64,000 nt of DNA. Origin: Micavibrio sp. UBA7657. GTDB taxonomy: Bacteria; Pseudomonadota; Alphaproteobacteria; Micavibrionales; Micavibrionaceae. A model generated the notes under the pieces. It worked only from the letters and a program-made list of their open reading frames with translations, made no database searches and had not been told where the DNA came from. The stretch lies in assembly GCA_002483465.1 (NCBI GenBank), contig DLHX01000017.1:1-64000 (forward strand), read 5' to 3'. Shown one piece after another: positions 15,447-24,736 of the stretch; the first letter of the stretch is position 1, and every line of letters starts with the position of its first letter. Made by a program: the position numbers and the translations under genes.

Positions 15447-16163
15447 ATGGCTGCTGCCGCTAAAAAATCAAAACACACGCTTCTGATGCCGAAAGCTACG
15501 GCTGTATGGCTGATCGAGAACACCGCCCTGACCTTCAAGCAGATCGCGGAATTCACCAACCTGACCGAGATCGAGATCGAGGCGCTGGCGAACGAAGATA
15601 TCGGTCGCGGCCTGGTGGGCCGTAACCCGGTCGAGAACAACGAGCTGACGAAAGACGAGCTTGCCCGCGCGGAAGCCGACCCCAAGGTCACGCTGAAAGT
15701 CGCGAAGACCGACCTGCCGCAGGTTAAAATGCGCGCCAAGGGCCCCCGCTACACGCCGGTGTCCAAGCGCGCCGACAAGCCGGATGCGATTGCCTACATT
15801 CTCAAGAACAACCCGGAAATCAGCGATGCACAGATCTGCAAACTGGTGGGCACAACGAAGCCGACCATCCAGATGCTTCGCGACCGCACGCACCCGAACG
15901 CTTCCAACATCCGCCCGCGCCACCCTGCGGATGCGGGCCTGTGCACCTACCAGGAATACGAGAAGGCCGTAAACAAGGGCCTGAAGGCCGCAGGCAAGGA
16001 CCCGGAAAAAGTGAAGGCCGAACGCGCCGCCGCGCTGGACACCCCGTCACAGACGCAACAGACGCAGGAAGACGTCACCGGCACAGCCGGGTTCGATTTC
16101 TCGAACTTCCTGCCGAAAAAGGACCAGACCAAGGTTCCGCTCGACGACGACGGCACGAACTAA
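15447..16163 (+). CDS. trcR: cell cycle transcriptional regulator TrcR (DUF1013)
   Basis: The 238-residue protein belongs to the DUF1013 family, whose Brucella member TrcR binds DNA and is tied to cell-cycle control. The N-terminus holds LMPKATAVWLIENTALTFKQ and an HTH-like segment. A central helix-turn-helix, DAQICKLVGTTKPTIQMLRD, lies near residues 128-147, followed by the family-typical NIRPRHPADAGLC. The Gln/Thr-rich acidic tail is variable. A strong aaggag ribosome site precedes the ATG and a terminator closes the unit. It diverges from DUF1192-guaC across 215 bases. In this window it accompanies CckA, another cell-cycle regulator. Confidence 0.9.
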   Translation: MAAAAKKSKHTLLMPKATAVWLIENTALTFKQIAEFTNLTEIEIEALANEDIGRGLVGRNPVENNELTKDELARAEADPKVTLKVAKTDLPQVKMRAKGPRYTPVSKRADKPDAIAYILKNNPEISDAQICKLVGTTKPTIQMLRDRTHPNASNIRPRHPADAGLCTYQEYEKAVNKGLKAAGKDPEKVKAERAAALDTPSQTQQTQEDVTGTAGFDFSNFLPKKDQTKVPLDDDGTN

Positions 16164-16182
16164 TCCGATTTCACAGAAATAC

Positions 16183-16213
16183 AAAACGGCCGGGTCAAAC
16201 CGGCCGTTTTTTT
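16183..16213 (+). terminator. rho-independent terminator
   Basis: A perfect 11-bp inverted repeat, aaaacggccgg / ccggccgtttt, with a 6-base loop runs into a T-tract of seven. It lies 20 bases after trcR. Confidence 0.92.
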
Positions 16214-16233
16214 ACGCAATAATTATTGCGAGG

Positions 16234-16425
16234 CTACGCTGTGCGAATGCCCTCGATTTCTTCTTTCAGTATCAATTTCTGCTTTTTCAATTGCCTGAGA
16301 TAGAAATCCGTCGTTGAGGGCAAAGTTTGCATTGTTTCGATCCGGTGCTTCAGAAGTGCGTGCTTGTGTCTGAGGGCTTCAATCCGGGACGCTGGGGATG
16401 TTATAGACGTTCCACGTTCGGTCAT
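16234..16425 (-). CDS. YdcH/DUF465 family protein
   Basis: The 63-residue coiled-coil protein of the YdcH family has the signature RHKHALLKHRIETMQTLP followed by LRQLKKQKLILKEEIEGIR. ATG 16425 is chosen because an aggag ribosome site sits 8 bases upstream; the open frame extends 11 codons further without one. The family is common in proteobacteria and uncharacterised. The next upstream minus-strand gene ends 300 bases away, so it probably has its own promoter. Confidence 0.85.
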   Translation of the reverse strand: MTERGTSITSPASRIEALRHKHALLKHRIETMQTLPSTTDFYLRQLKKQKLILKEEIEGIRTA

Positions 16426-16727
16426 AGGCGTTTTCTCCTGTTCCTTGGCTTGGTCCAAATTTCCGAGTCAGAGTGTACGACTCGTTCAGAGCCCCTACAA
16501 ATTCCTGTCAAATTATGCCTTCCGCATATACGGATTCAGCCTTGAATCCAAGGCAGTTACGTCGTGACTCTGATGTTGCGGATTGCAATTTTACGAAACG
16601 GAATTTGAAGGGTGATTTTTCTGAACCGATTCGTGCACATTCTTTCATTATATTCAGAGGCTTCTTAAAAAATGGTTAACGGAATCTTAAGATTCAGGCG
16701 AGTCAGGAAGGCCCCAAGGGACCATGG
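16426..16727. other. intergenic stretch with a CtrA-type box
   Basis: This 302-base gap has no supported gene. It is more AT-rich than its surroundings and contains a TTAA-N7-TTAAC box at 16675-16690. The frames crossing it (for example 16473-16679) have no ribosome site or protein-like composition. Confidence 0.6.
16675..16690 (-). promoter_or_regulatory. CtrA binding site
   Basis: Read on the minus strand this is TTAA-GATTCCG-TTAAC followed by CAT, an exact match to the TTAA-N7-TTAAC consensus and to the TTAACCAT half-site. It lies 250 bases upstream of the YdcH-like gene and 40 bases beyond the stop of the aldehyde dehydrogenase gene, so its target is not certain. Confidence 0.55.
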
Positions 16728-18224
<1,497 letters not shown>

Positions 18225-18252
18225 GATTCCGCCTCCTCACAACCATATAATG

Positions 18253-18801
18253 TCAGAAAGAGTTCTTCGCCACCAGATAGGCTTTTTCCTCGGGCGTGTT
18301 TTCCCGGCCCATTGCAGCGTTGCGCTCAGGATAGCGCCCGTATTTCTCGATCACGGCATAGCGCTGCTGGGCGACGAAATGGGCGACCGGGTTTTCATCC
18401 TGCATCGATTTGAAGAGTTCGAGATTCTTTTTCTGATCGGACAGGCGCTCGCTGTGTTCGAACGGGATATACAGGAAAAAGCGCTTCTCGGGGCTGAGCA
18501 CCTGGTCGAAGCCCTTTGAAATCGCCTGCTTGGCGATCAGCAACGCGCGCTCGTCGGTTTCGAATTCAGCCGCCGTGCCGCGAAACATACGGCGCGGAAA
18601 CTGGTCGAGCAGCAGGCAGAGCGCGAGGCATCCATCCGCATCGACGTTCCAGCCGTTACAAAGCCCGTCCTTGGCCATGTTATAGGTCATGGCGAAACGG
18701 TCTTTAATAATGGAATCGAATTCGTCGCTGCGCTGGAACCACAGGCGCGGTTCGGTTTCCTCGAACCAGAAATGAGTGATTTCCTGCCGCGTGTCGCGCA
18801 A
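18253..18801 (-). CDS. DUF924 family protein
   Basis: The 182-residue soluble helical protein has the family landmarks ITHFWFEE at the start, LLLDQFPRRMFRGT in the middle (about 63-76), FFLYIPFEHSE and the end RYPERNAAMGRENTPEE. DUF924 proteins are TPR-like and uncharacterised. It lies 4 bases downstream of the two-helix membrane protein and 28 bases before the aldehyde dehydrogenase, in one transcriptional direction. Confidence 0.9.
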   Translation of the reverse strand: MRDTRQEITHFWFEETEPRLWFQRSDEFDSIIKDRFAMTYNMAKDGLCNGWNVDADGCLALCLLLDQFPRRMFRGTAAEFETDERALLIAKQAISKGFDQVLSPEKRFFLYIPFEHSERLSDQKKNLELFKSMQDENPVAHFVAQQRYAVIEKYGRYPERNAAMGRENTPEEKAYLVAKNSF

Positions 18802-18805
18802 GGCG

Positions 18806-19063
18806 TCAGGTTTCCTTCAGGAATTCGCTGAGCTTGCGCTCGGCGCGGCGCGCCATAACCGAGAGCGCGATAGCGGGCACGAAGGGGAAAATCAGGAAGA
18901 CGATGCTGACGGGATTACGCAGCAGCGTAAAGATATTGCCGCCCTCGGATTGCTGGAAAAATGTGTAGCAGAACAGCAGCACGCCCATGCAGGCAAAAAC
19001 AAGCGCGAGAAACCGGTAGAGTTTGGATTTAATCAGGTATTCCTTGGCGCGTTCCTTGTTCAT
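18806..19063 (-). CDS. two-helix membrane protein downstream of the bc1 genes
   Basis: The 85-residue product has two hydrophobic helices (about 17-38 and 50-70) with charged ends: MNKERAKEYLIKSK at the start and RRAERKLSEFLKE at the end. It follows petC by 23 bases and precedes DUF924 by 4, so it is probably co-transcribed with the bc1 complex. A role in assembling or stabilising the complex is possible from position only. The family is not recognised. Confidence 0.7.
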   Translation of the reverse strand: MNKERAKEYLIKSKLYRFLALVFACMGVLLFCYTFFQQSEGGNIFTLLRNPVSIVFLIFPFVPAIALSVMARRAERKLSEFLKET

Positions 19064-19086
19064 GCCGCACCTCCCGTGCGATTTGC

Positions 19087-19950
19087 TCAGTGCAGTTTAG
19101 CCCATATCCGGCGCTTGACGGCGTACATAAGACCCGCGAAGACCGCGAGGAATATAATGACCTTAATCCCGGTGCGCTTGCGCTCCTCCATGTACGGATC
19201 GGATGCCCAGGCGAGGAATTCAACCACGTCGCGTGAATATTGATCAACTGTTTGAGGGACATCGTCTTCATACGCAACCTGACCGTCCGACAGCGGCGGC
19301 GCCATGGAGATCAGGCTCTGCATCTGGTTGTTCCAGTGCTGGCCGGGCCCCGGCGTGACGCCCTCGGGAGGCGGCGCAAAACCGGTCAGCACGCCGAAAA
19401 CATGGTCGGGGCCGTGATGGCGCGCCTTGATAATCAACGAAAGATCGGGCGGCAATGCGCCGTTATTTACGGATTTGGCGGCGTTGTCGTTCGGGTACGG
19501 CGAAACGAAGTGATCGCTCGGCAGCGCGGCGCGGTCGAACATCTCGCCCTCGTCGTTCGGGCCGTCGGTGACATTGTATTGCGAGGCGATGTTTTTCACC
19601 TGGCCTTCGTCATAGCCTAGATCCTCAAGATTGCGGTAGTAAACGCGCTTGAGCGAGTGACAGGCGGCGCAAACCTCGCGGTAAACTTTCAGGCCGCGCT
19701 GAAGTGCGGCGCGGTCATAGCTGCCGAACATGCCGGAGAAATGCCATTCATTGTGGCCGTGCGGCGCGGCGGCATGATGATCGGGCGCATGCGCCTTATC
19801 TGCTTCAGCCCCTTCCGGCGGCAATTCGGCGGCGGCCTCGAGGTCGGCGGGTGTGGGCATGGCGTGCTGTTCTGCTTCGGCGGCAAATACGAGCGGCGAA
19901 GCCGTCGCCAGGGCAAGAACGATAAAGGGAAGGATAATCTTTTTCATCAT
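19087..19950 (-). CDS. petC: cytochrome c1 of the bc1 complex
   Basis: The 287-residue periplasmic haem subunit carries electrons from the Rieske protein to cytochrome c. The signal peptide is about 1-23. The haem site is CAACH (C94, C97, H98) and the sixth ligand is M216 in ISMAPPL. A C-terminal anchor lies about 264-282. Residues 24-70, between signal peptide and haem domain, form an unusual acidic, Ala/Pro-rich insert with seven histidines. It overlaps the end of petB by 4 bases. Confidence 0.96.
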   Translation of the reverse strand: MMKKIILPFIVLALATASPLVFAAEAEQHAMPTPADLEAAAELPPEGAEADKAHAPDHHAAAPHGHNEWHFSGMFGSYDRAALQRGLKVYREVCAACHSLKRVYYRNLEDLGYDEGQVKNIASQYNVTDGPNDEGEMFDRAALPSDHFVSPYPNDNAAKSVNNGALPPDLSLIIKARHHGPDHVFGVLTGFAPPPEGVTPGPGQHWNNQMQSLISMAPPLSDGQVAYEDDVPQTVDQYSRDVVEFLAWASDPYMEERKRTGIKVIIFLAVFAGLMYAVKRRIWAKLH

Positions 19951-21230
19951 GCCGAACCTTTCAGAACAGATTCATGGATGCTGGGCGGCAGGTCGCGGCC
20001 TTTTTCATGTTTATTCAGGTAAGGAAGAATAGCCAGGAAGAAGCCGTAATAATAAATCGTGCCAAGCAGGCCCAGGTAACTGAGCGGGATCCCGAATTTC
20101 ACCGCGTCAGCAGGTTGAGAGCCGACATAACCGAGGAAAGCGAATACGGCAAGCCAGACCAGCAGCGCAATCCGGTATTGCGGACGGAAACGCGCAGAAC
20201 GGATAGGATGGCGGTCAAGCCACGGCAGAACAAAAAGCAGCGCGATTGATCCGAACATCACTAACACACCGCCGAGTTTTGCGGAGATGATGACAATCTC
20301 GGTGAAGGGAATGCCGATATTAAAAGTAATGGCGCGGAGCATCGCGTAGAACGGCAGGAAATACCATTCAGGGACGATGTGCGGCGGCGTTACCATCGGG
20401 TTGGCCGGCGTGTAATTGTCCGGGTGTCCAAGCGCGTCGGGCATGAAGAACACGAAGAAGCAGAAGATGACGAGGTAGACCAGCGTGCCGAACGTGTCCT
20501 TGATCGTATAATAAGGATGGAACGGAACGGTGTCCTGCGGACCTTTGGTGTCGATGCCGAGTGGGTTATTCGATCCGACGACATGCAGCGCCCAGATATG
20601 CAGGAACACGACAGCGAAGATCACGAACGGCAGCAGGTAGTGCAGCGCAAAGAAACGGTTCAACGTCGGGTTATCGATTGAGAAACCACCCCAAAGCAGC
20701 GTAACGATGCTCTCGCCCACCACCGGAATGGCGGAGAAAAGATTCGTGATCACGGTCGCGCCCCAGTAGGACATCTGGCCCCACGGCAGGACGTATCCCA
20801 TGAAAGCGGTCGCCATCATCAGCAGGAAAATCAAAACGCCGAGAATCCAGAGAAGTTCGCGGGGCTTTTTGTACGATCCGTAATACATGCCGCGGAAAAT
20901 ATGGATGTAGACGGCGATGAAGAAGAACGACGCGCCGTTCATGTGCAGATAACGGATGAGCCAGCCGCCGTTGACGTCGCGCATGATGCGCTCGACGCTG
21001 TTGAAAGCCATGGCGGTGTGCGGCGTGTAATGCATCGCGAGCACGATGCCGGTGACAATCATCAGCACCAGCATGATCATGGCGATGGCGCCGAAATTCC
21101 AGAAATAGTTGAAGTTGCGCGGCGTCGGGAATACGCCGTATTCCTTCTGCATCATCGTGAAAATCGGAAGGCGCGAGTCGACCCACTCGACAACCGGATT
21201 TTCAAAAGGTGTTCTTGGTCCGCTTCCCAT
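19947..21230 (-). CDS. petB: cytochrome b of the bc1 complex
   Basis: The 427-residue integral membrane subunit binds haems bL and bH and the quinol/quinone sites. Eight helices are visible. Haem-ligand histidines lie in ALAMHYTPH and RYLHMNGASF on one helix pair and in FLHIWALHVVGSNNP. The Qo motif PEWYFLPFYAMLRAI is intact. It follows petA by 5 bases and overlaps petC by 4, giving the usual Rieske-b-c1 order. Confidence 0.98.
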   Translation of the reverse strand: MGSGPRTPFENPVVEWVDSRLPIFTMMQKEYGVFPTPRNFNYFWNFGAIAMIMLVLMIVTGIVLAMHYTPHTAMAFNSVERIMRDVNGGWLIRYLHMNGASFFFIAVYIHIFRGMYYGSYKKPRELLWILGVLIFLLMMATAFMGYVLPWGQMSYWGATVITNLFSAIPVVGESIVTLLWGGFSIDNPTLNRFFALHYLLPFVIFAVVFLHIWALHVVGSNNPLGIDTKGPQDTVPFHPYYTIKDTFGTLVYLVIFCFFVFFMPDALGHPDNYTPANPMVTPPHIVPEWYFLPFYAMLRAITFNIGIPFTEIVIISAKLGGVLVMFGSIALLFVLPWLDRHPIRSARFRPQYRIALLVWLAVFAFLGYVGSQPADAVKFGIPLSYLGLLGTIYYYGFFLAILPYLNKHEKGRDLPPSIHESVLKGSA

Positions 21231-21235
21231 TGTCT

Positions 21236-21790
21236 CTATCCAATCTTAATCAGCGTGTCAGAAAGGAACGTATAAGGCGGCACTGGAAGATTAAGCGGCG
21301 CAGGACCCTTGCGGATGCGGCCCGACGTATCATAGGCCGAGCCGTGGCACGGGCAGAACCAGCCATTATATTCGCCCTTTATCTCGCCGGTTTTCTGTCC
21401 CTGCGGAATGCAGCCCAAGTGCGTGCAGATACCGACGACAACCAGCCATTCCGCTTTTTGAACGCGGTCCTTGTCCGCCTGCTTGTCGCGCAGTGTTGAA
21501 ACATCAACGGCTTCCGCGTCGGCAATTTCCTGCGCGGTGCGGCGGCGAATGAACACCGGCTTGCCCTGCCAGGTATAGGTGATCGATTGCCCGACCTGGA
21601 CTGTCGACAAATCAACTTCGATCGTTGAAAGCGCCAATGTGTCTTTCGCGGGATTGAGGGAATTGACCAGCGGCCAGGCGAAAACGCCTGCCCCTACTGC
21701 GCCGAATGCCGCTGCTGTTAACTGAAGAAAATCGCGCCGTGTTTCGCCGTCCTGCGGATGGCCGTGATCGGCTTTCGTGTTGGATGCCAT
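21236..21790 (-). CDS. petA: ubiquinol-cytochrome c reductase Rieske iron-sulfur subunit
   Basis: The 184-residue protein has a twin-arginine-like start (ETRRDFLQL) and a membrane anchor of about 22-44. The 2Fe-2S ligands lie in CTHLGC (C122, H124, C127) and CPCHGS (C146, C148, H149), with the GPAPLNLPVP loop behind. ATG 21790 is preferred because it gives the standard RRDF-containing N-terminus; an in-frame TTG lies 22 codons upstream. No good ribosome site precedes ATG 21790. It is first in the bc1 operon. Confidence 0.96.
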   Translation of the reverse strand: MASNTKADHGHPQDGETRRDFLQLTAAAFGAVGAGVFAWPLVNSLNPAKDTLALSTIEVDLSTVQVGQSITYTWQGKPVFIRRRTAQEIADAEAVDVSTLRDKQADKDRVQKAEWLVVVGICTHLGCIPQGQKTGEIKGEYNGWFCPCHGSAYDTSGRIRKGPAPLNLPVPPYTFLSDTLIKIG

Positions 21791-21827
21791 AATTATACTA
21801 AACCGGGTTTGTTTAATCGTGAGACGT

Positions 21828-21856
21828 TTAATACTTCTCTCTTTATAATCAATCAA
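21828..21856 (-). promoter_or_regulatory. possible promoter of the bc1 operon
   Basis: On the minus strand TTGATT (21851-21856) and TATTAA (21828-21833) are 17 bases apart and would start transcription about 30 bases before petA ATG 21790. The boxes are imperfect. Confidence 0.35.
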
Positions 21857-21905
21857 GGGTCAAGTATCTACTATCCATGCGAAATTTTGTTGTTTTCCAC
21901 ACAGT

Positions 21906-22361
21906 ATGAAAAAACCGGCCATAGCCATGTACCAGCCCGACATCCCGCAGAATGTCGGGGCCATGATGCGGCTGGCGGCCTGCACCGGCGTGGAATTGCA
22001 CATTATAGAACCCTGCGGCTTTCCATGGGACGAACGGAAAATCAGGCAATCCGGCATGGATTACGTCGATAATATGGACTATACGCGCCATGAATCCTGG
22101 GCGAAATTCCGGGAAAACACGGCGGGACGCAGGCTTGTCCTGCTGACCACAAAGGGGGCCGAGCCCTATTACAACTTTGAATTTCAGGATGGCGATATAA
22201 TACTTGCGGGGCGCGAAAGCGCCGGGGTGCCGGACGAGGTTCATAACGCCGCCCATGCCCGTCTGCTCATTCCCATGGCCGGGTCGGCGCGATCCTTGAA
22301 CGTCGTCAATGCAACTTCTATGGTGCTCGGAGAAGCATTGAGGCAGGCAAATGGCGGCTGA
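21906..22361 (+). CDS. trmL: tRNA (cytidine/uridine-34-2'-O)-methyltransferase TrmL
   Basis: The 151-residue SPOUT methyltransferase modifies the wobble base of tRNA-Leu. The start AMYQPDIPQNVGAMMRLAA, the middle IILAGRESAGVPDEV and the knot motif LLIPMAGSARSLNVVNATS are diagnostic. Length is normal. It overlaps hemF by 11 bases in the same direction and diverges from petA. Its likely substrates include the tRNA-Leu(CAA) encoded at 2200-2283. Confidence 0.95.
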   Translation: MKKPAIAMYQPDIPQNVGAMMRLAACTGVELHIIEPCGFPWDERKIRQSGMDYVDNMDYTRHESWAKFRENTAGRRLVLLTTKGAEPYYNFEFQDGDIILAGRESAGVPDEVHNAAHARLLIPMAGSARSLNVVNATSMVLGEALRQANGG

Positions 22362-23193
22362 AAGAGCGATAAACGACAGGCAGAAACAGGCGGCAACGTG
22401 GTTCCGGAGCCTGCGCGACAAAATCTGCGCGGAATTTGAACTGATCGAAAAGGATTTCGGCGGCAAACCGGGCAGCTTCGAGCGCAAGAACTGGGAGAGA
22501 CCCGGCGGGGGCGGCGGGGAAATGTCGCTGATGCGCGGTCAAGTTTTTGAAAAAGTCGGGGTGAATATTTCCGAGGTCTGGGGTGCGTTCCCCGAGGATT
22601 TCCGGTCGCAGATTCCCGGCGCGGCTGAAAATGGCGGGCAATTCTGGGCTGCGGGAATTTCCCTCGTGGCGCATATGCAATCCCCCCTCGTCCCGGCGGT
22701 GCATATGAATACGCGGATGATCGTGACATCCAAATCATGGTTTGGCGGCGGGGCCGATTTAACGCCGATGATTCCGAATGTGAACGACGCCGAGGATTTC
22801 CATGCCGCACTGGAAGCCTGCTGCGACCGCCATAATCCGGGTTATTACAAACAATATAAGGAATGGGCCGACCGTTATTTCTTCCTGCCTCATAGAAATG
22901 AGCCGCGCGGTGTGGGCGGGATTTTTTACGATAATCTGGACAGCGGCAATCAGGACGCCGATTTCGCTTTCACGCAGGATGTGGGGAAAGCTTTTCTCGA
23001 TATTTACCCACAAATCGTGCGCCGGAGCATGAAACTGCCCTGGACGGAGGAGCAGCGTGAGACGCAGTTGGTCAAACGCGGGCGCTATGTTGAATTCAAC
23101 CTTCTTTATGACCGGGGCACGATGTTTGGCCTAAAAACCGGCGGCAATACCGAAGCGATATTAATGTCCCTGCCTCCCAACGTTAAATGGTAA
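22351..23193 (+). CDS. hemF: oxygen-dependent coproporphyrinogen III oxidase
   Basis: The 280-residue haem biosynthesis enzyme shows the conserved segments FEKVGVNISEVWG, HMNTRMIVTSKSWFGGGADL, HRNEPRGVGGIFYD and, near the end, GRYVEFNLLYDRGTMFGLKTGGN. All are typical of HemF. It is co-transcribed with trmL (11-base overlap). An aerobic haem enzyme beside bc1 genes fits an oxygen-respiring lifestyle. Confidence 0.97.
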   Translation: MAAERAINDRQKQAATWFRSLRDKICAEFELIEKDFGGKPGSFERKNWERPGGGGGEMSLMRGQVFEKVGVNISEVWGAFPEDFRSQIPGAAENGGQFWAAGISLVAHMQSPLVPAVHMNTRMIVTSKSWFGGGADLTPMIPNVNDAEDFHAALEACCDRHNPGYYKQYKEWADRYFFLPHRNEPRGVGGIFYDNLDSGNQDADFAFTQDVGKAFLDIYPQIVRRSMKLPWTEEQRETQLVKRGRYVEFNLLYDRGTMFGLKTGGNTEAILMSLPPNVKW

Positions 23194-23293
23194 TAAAATT
23201 ACTGTTTATAAGGCGTTTTGGGTTCAAAAATTTTCTTGCCTTTCCCAACTAAAAAAAGCATATTTCGCTATAAATAAGGTTGGAGATTTATAA

Positions 23294-23449
23294 ATGGAAG
23301 AAAAACAAGCACAGGCTCAGCTATTATTGTTAACTTTTTCAGGCGCAAATCTCGAAAATAAAAGCTATATATCTCCTAAGCCAAGTTATGCGCCGTACAC
23401 AACCTTACACGATGAGATTATAAGAGAAGTAGATTTTAGAGTGGGCTAA
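23294..23449 (+). CDS. small hypothetical protein, AT-rich gene
   Basis: The 51-residue product is not recognised. It is soluble and polar with a short hydrophobic stretch (LLLLTFSGA) and a Tyr/Pro-rich centre (SYISPKPSYAPYTT). A ggag site lies 8 bases before the ATG and a tataaa box a little further upstream. Its codons are AT-rich relative to neighbours: 25 of 60 bases are G or C in 23341-23400. Its stop abuts the end of the convergent cca gene. Expression is not certain. Confidence 0.5.
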   Translation: MEEKQAQAQLLLLTFSGANLENKSYISPKPSYAPYTTLHDEIIREVDFRVG

Positions 23450-24619
23450 TCAAAGCTGCGCGAGGCAGGCTTTCCTGTCGGGCTTGAATTCCTGGTCGAT
23501 CCACCAGTATTCAAGTTTCAAAAGGGCCGCGCCCAGCGCAGGCCCTTTTTCGATGCCCGCCTTCATCAGGTCGTTACCGTCGACCGGGAAAGTCGGGATA
23601 TCCCATTTCTGGATGATTTCGAGCGCCTTGTTGATATATCCGTTCATGACGCGGTCCTGCGCGACCTCGATGATCAGCGCCTGCGCCGTTGAGGTGCGGC
23701 CATGTTTATAAACTGCGACCTTTACGGCGTGGTCCTTGCCCAGATCAGGCAGCTTGAGGATTTCAGAAATGGCTTCAATGTCGCGTTTGAAGACTTTGGG
23801 AATCAACAATAATCTTTCCATGCGTTTTATGTTGTCATGGCTCAGGCCGGACAGAACGTAAAGGCGCGGCGAAACAAACGCGATGCCGAACCGGTTCTGG
23901 AATTCACAGAGATGTTTCAGCAAATCTGGTTGATATTCCGGAAAAAGAAACTGGGTCAGGACGGAGTTATTAAAAATTACTGACAAGATATCCACAGGGT
24001 TATCCACAGATAAAATTTTCAGGAATTCCTGCGTGATGCGTTCTTTCGAAAGCGTAGGAATTTCAGCCGCAGCGGCTTTGCAGGCCTTTAGACCTTCGGT
24101 ATCGGGCGCGCCTTTGCCGTATTGAGCATGAAAACGAAAGAAACGGAGAATACGGAGGTAATCCTCCCTGATCCGCGTGGCCGGGTCGCCGACGAAACGC
24201 ACGCGCCGCGCTTCAAGGTCTTTTATCCCCTCGCCCGTGGGGTCGTAAATATTTCCTTTCGGGTCCGCCAGCAGCGTATTCATTGTGAAATCGCGGCGCT
24301 GCGCGTCCTCGCGCCAGTCTTCCGTAAAACTCACGACGGCGCGGCGGCCATCGGTTTCGATATCCCGGCGCAGGGTCGTAATTTCATAAGGTTTTTTATC
24401 GACAATCGCCGTAACCGTGCCGTGATCGATGCCGGTGGGCACCACCCTGATGCCAGCAGCGGTCAGCTTTTCAGTAACATCTTGCGGCGTCCATTGGCTC
24501 GCGATGTCGACATCAACGACCTCCTCGCCCAGCAGCATGTTGCGCACGCAGCCGCCGACGAATAATGCCTTGCCCGCTTCAAGCGCGTTCATGACACGGG
24601 ACGTTTCACGTGAAACCAT
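23450..24619 (-). CDS. cca: CCA tRNA nucleotidyltransferase
   Basis: The roughly 389-residue enzyme adds or repairs the 3' CCA of tRNAs. It shows the head-domain motif LFVGGCVRNMLLG, the metal-binding pair VDVDIA, the GTVTAIVDKKPYEITTLR strand, RRDFTMNTL and the RFVGDPATRIREDYLRILRFFRF neck. ATG 24619 is the first in-frame ATG. The residues just before it (PQDW) resemble the usual start of the family, so translation may begin at a non-ATG codon some 20 codons upstream. A parS-like palindrome overlaps the codons after this ATG. The longer open frame runs antisense through moxR and is not real. Confidence 0.93.
   Translation of the reverse strand: MVSRETSRVMNALEAGKALFVGGCVRNMLLGEEVVDVDIASQWTPQDVTEKLTAAGIRVVPTGIDHGTVTAIVDKKPYEITTLRRDIETDGRRAVVSFTEDWREDAQRRDFTMNTLLADPKGNIYDPTGEGIKDLEARRVRFVGDPATRIREDYLRILRFFRFHAQYGKGAPDTEGLKACKAAAAEIPTLSKERITQEFLKILSVDNPVDILSVIFNNSVLTQFLFPEYQPDLLKHLCEFQNRFGIAFVSPRLYVLSGLSHDNIKRMERLLLIPKVFKRDIEAISEILKLPDLGKDHAVKVAVYKHGRTSTAQALIIEVAQDRVMNGYINKALEIIQKWDIPTFPVDGNDLMKAGIEKGPALGAALLKLEYWWIDQEFKPDRKACLAQL
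24602..24617. promoter_or_regulatory. parS: parS-like ParB-binding site
   Basis: CGTTTCACGTGAAACC contains the perfect 14-bp palindromic core GTTTCACGTGAAAC of the bacterial parS consensus (TGTTTCACGTGAAACA); only the outermost base on each side differs. It overlaps the first codons of cca. Chromosomal parS sites cluster near the replication origin. No parAB genes are in the window. Confidence 0.7.
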
Positions 24620-24736
24620 CCAGTCCTGCGGCTTAACCTGTTTTGCCTTATAATTTTCCAGCGTTATATCCTTTAAAAAGCTATAGATAAGGCTAGTATA
24701 GCCAATCGCATCCCCGAAGTAAGGAGTCAAAATCGC

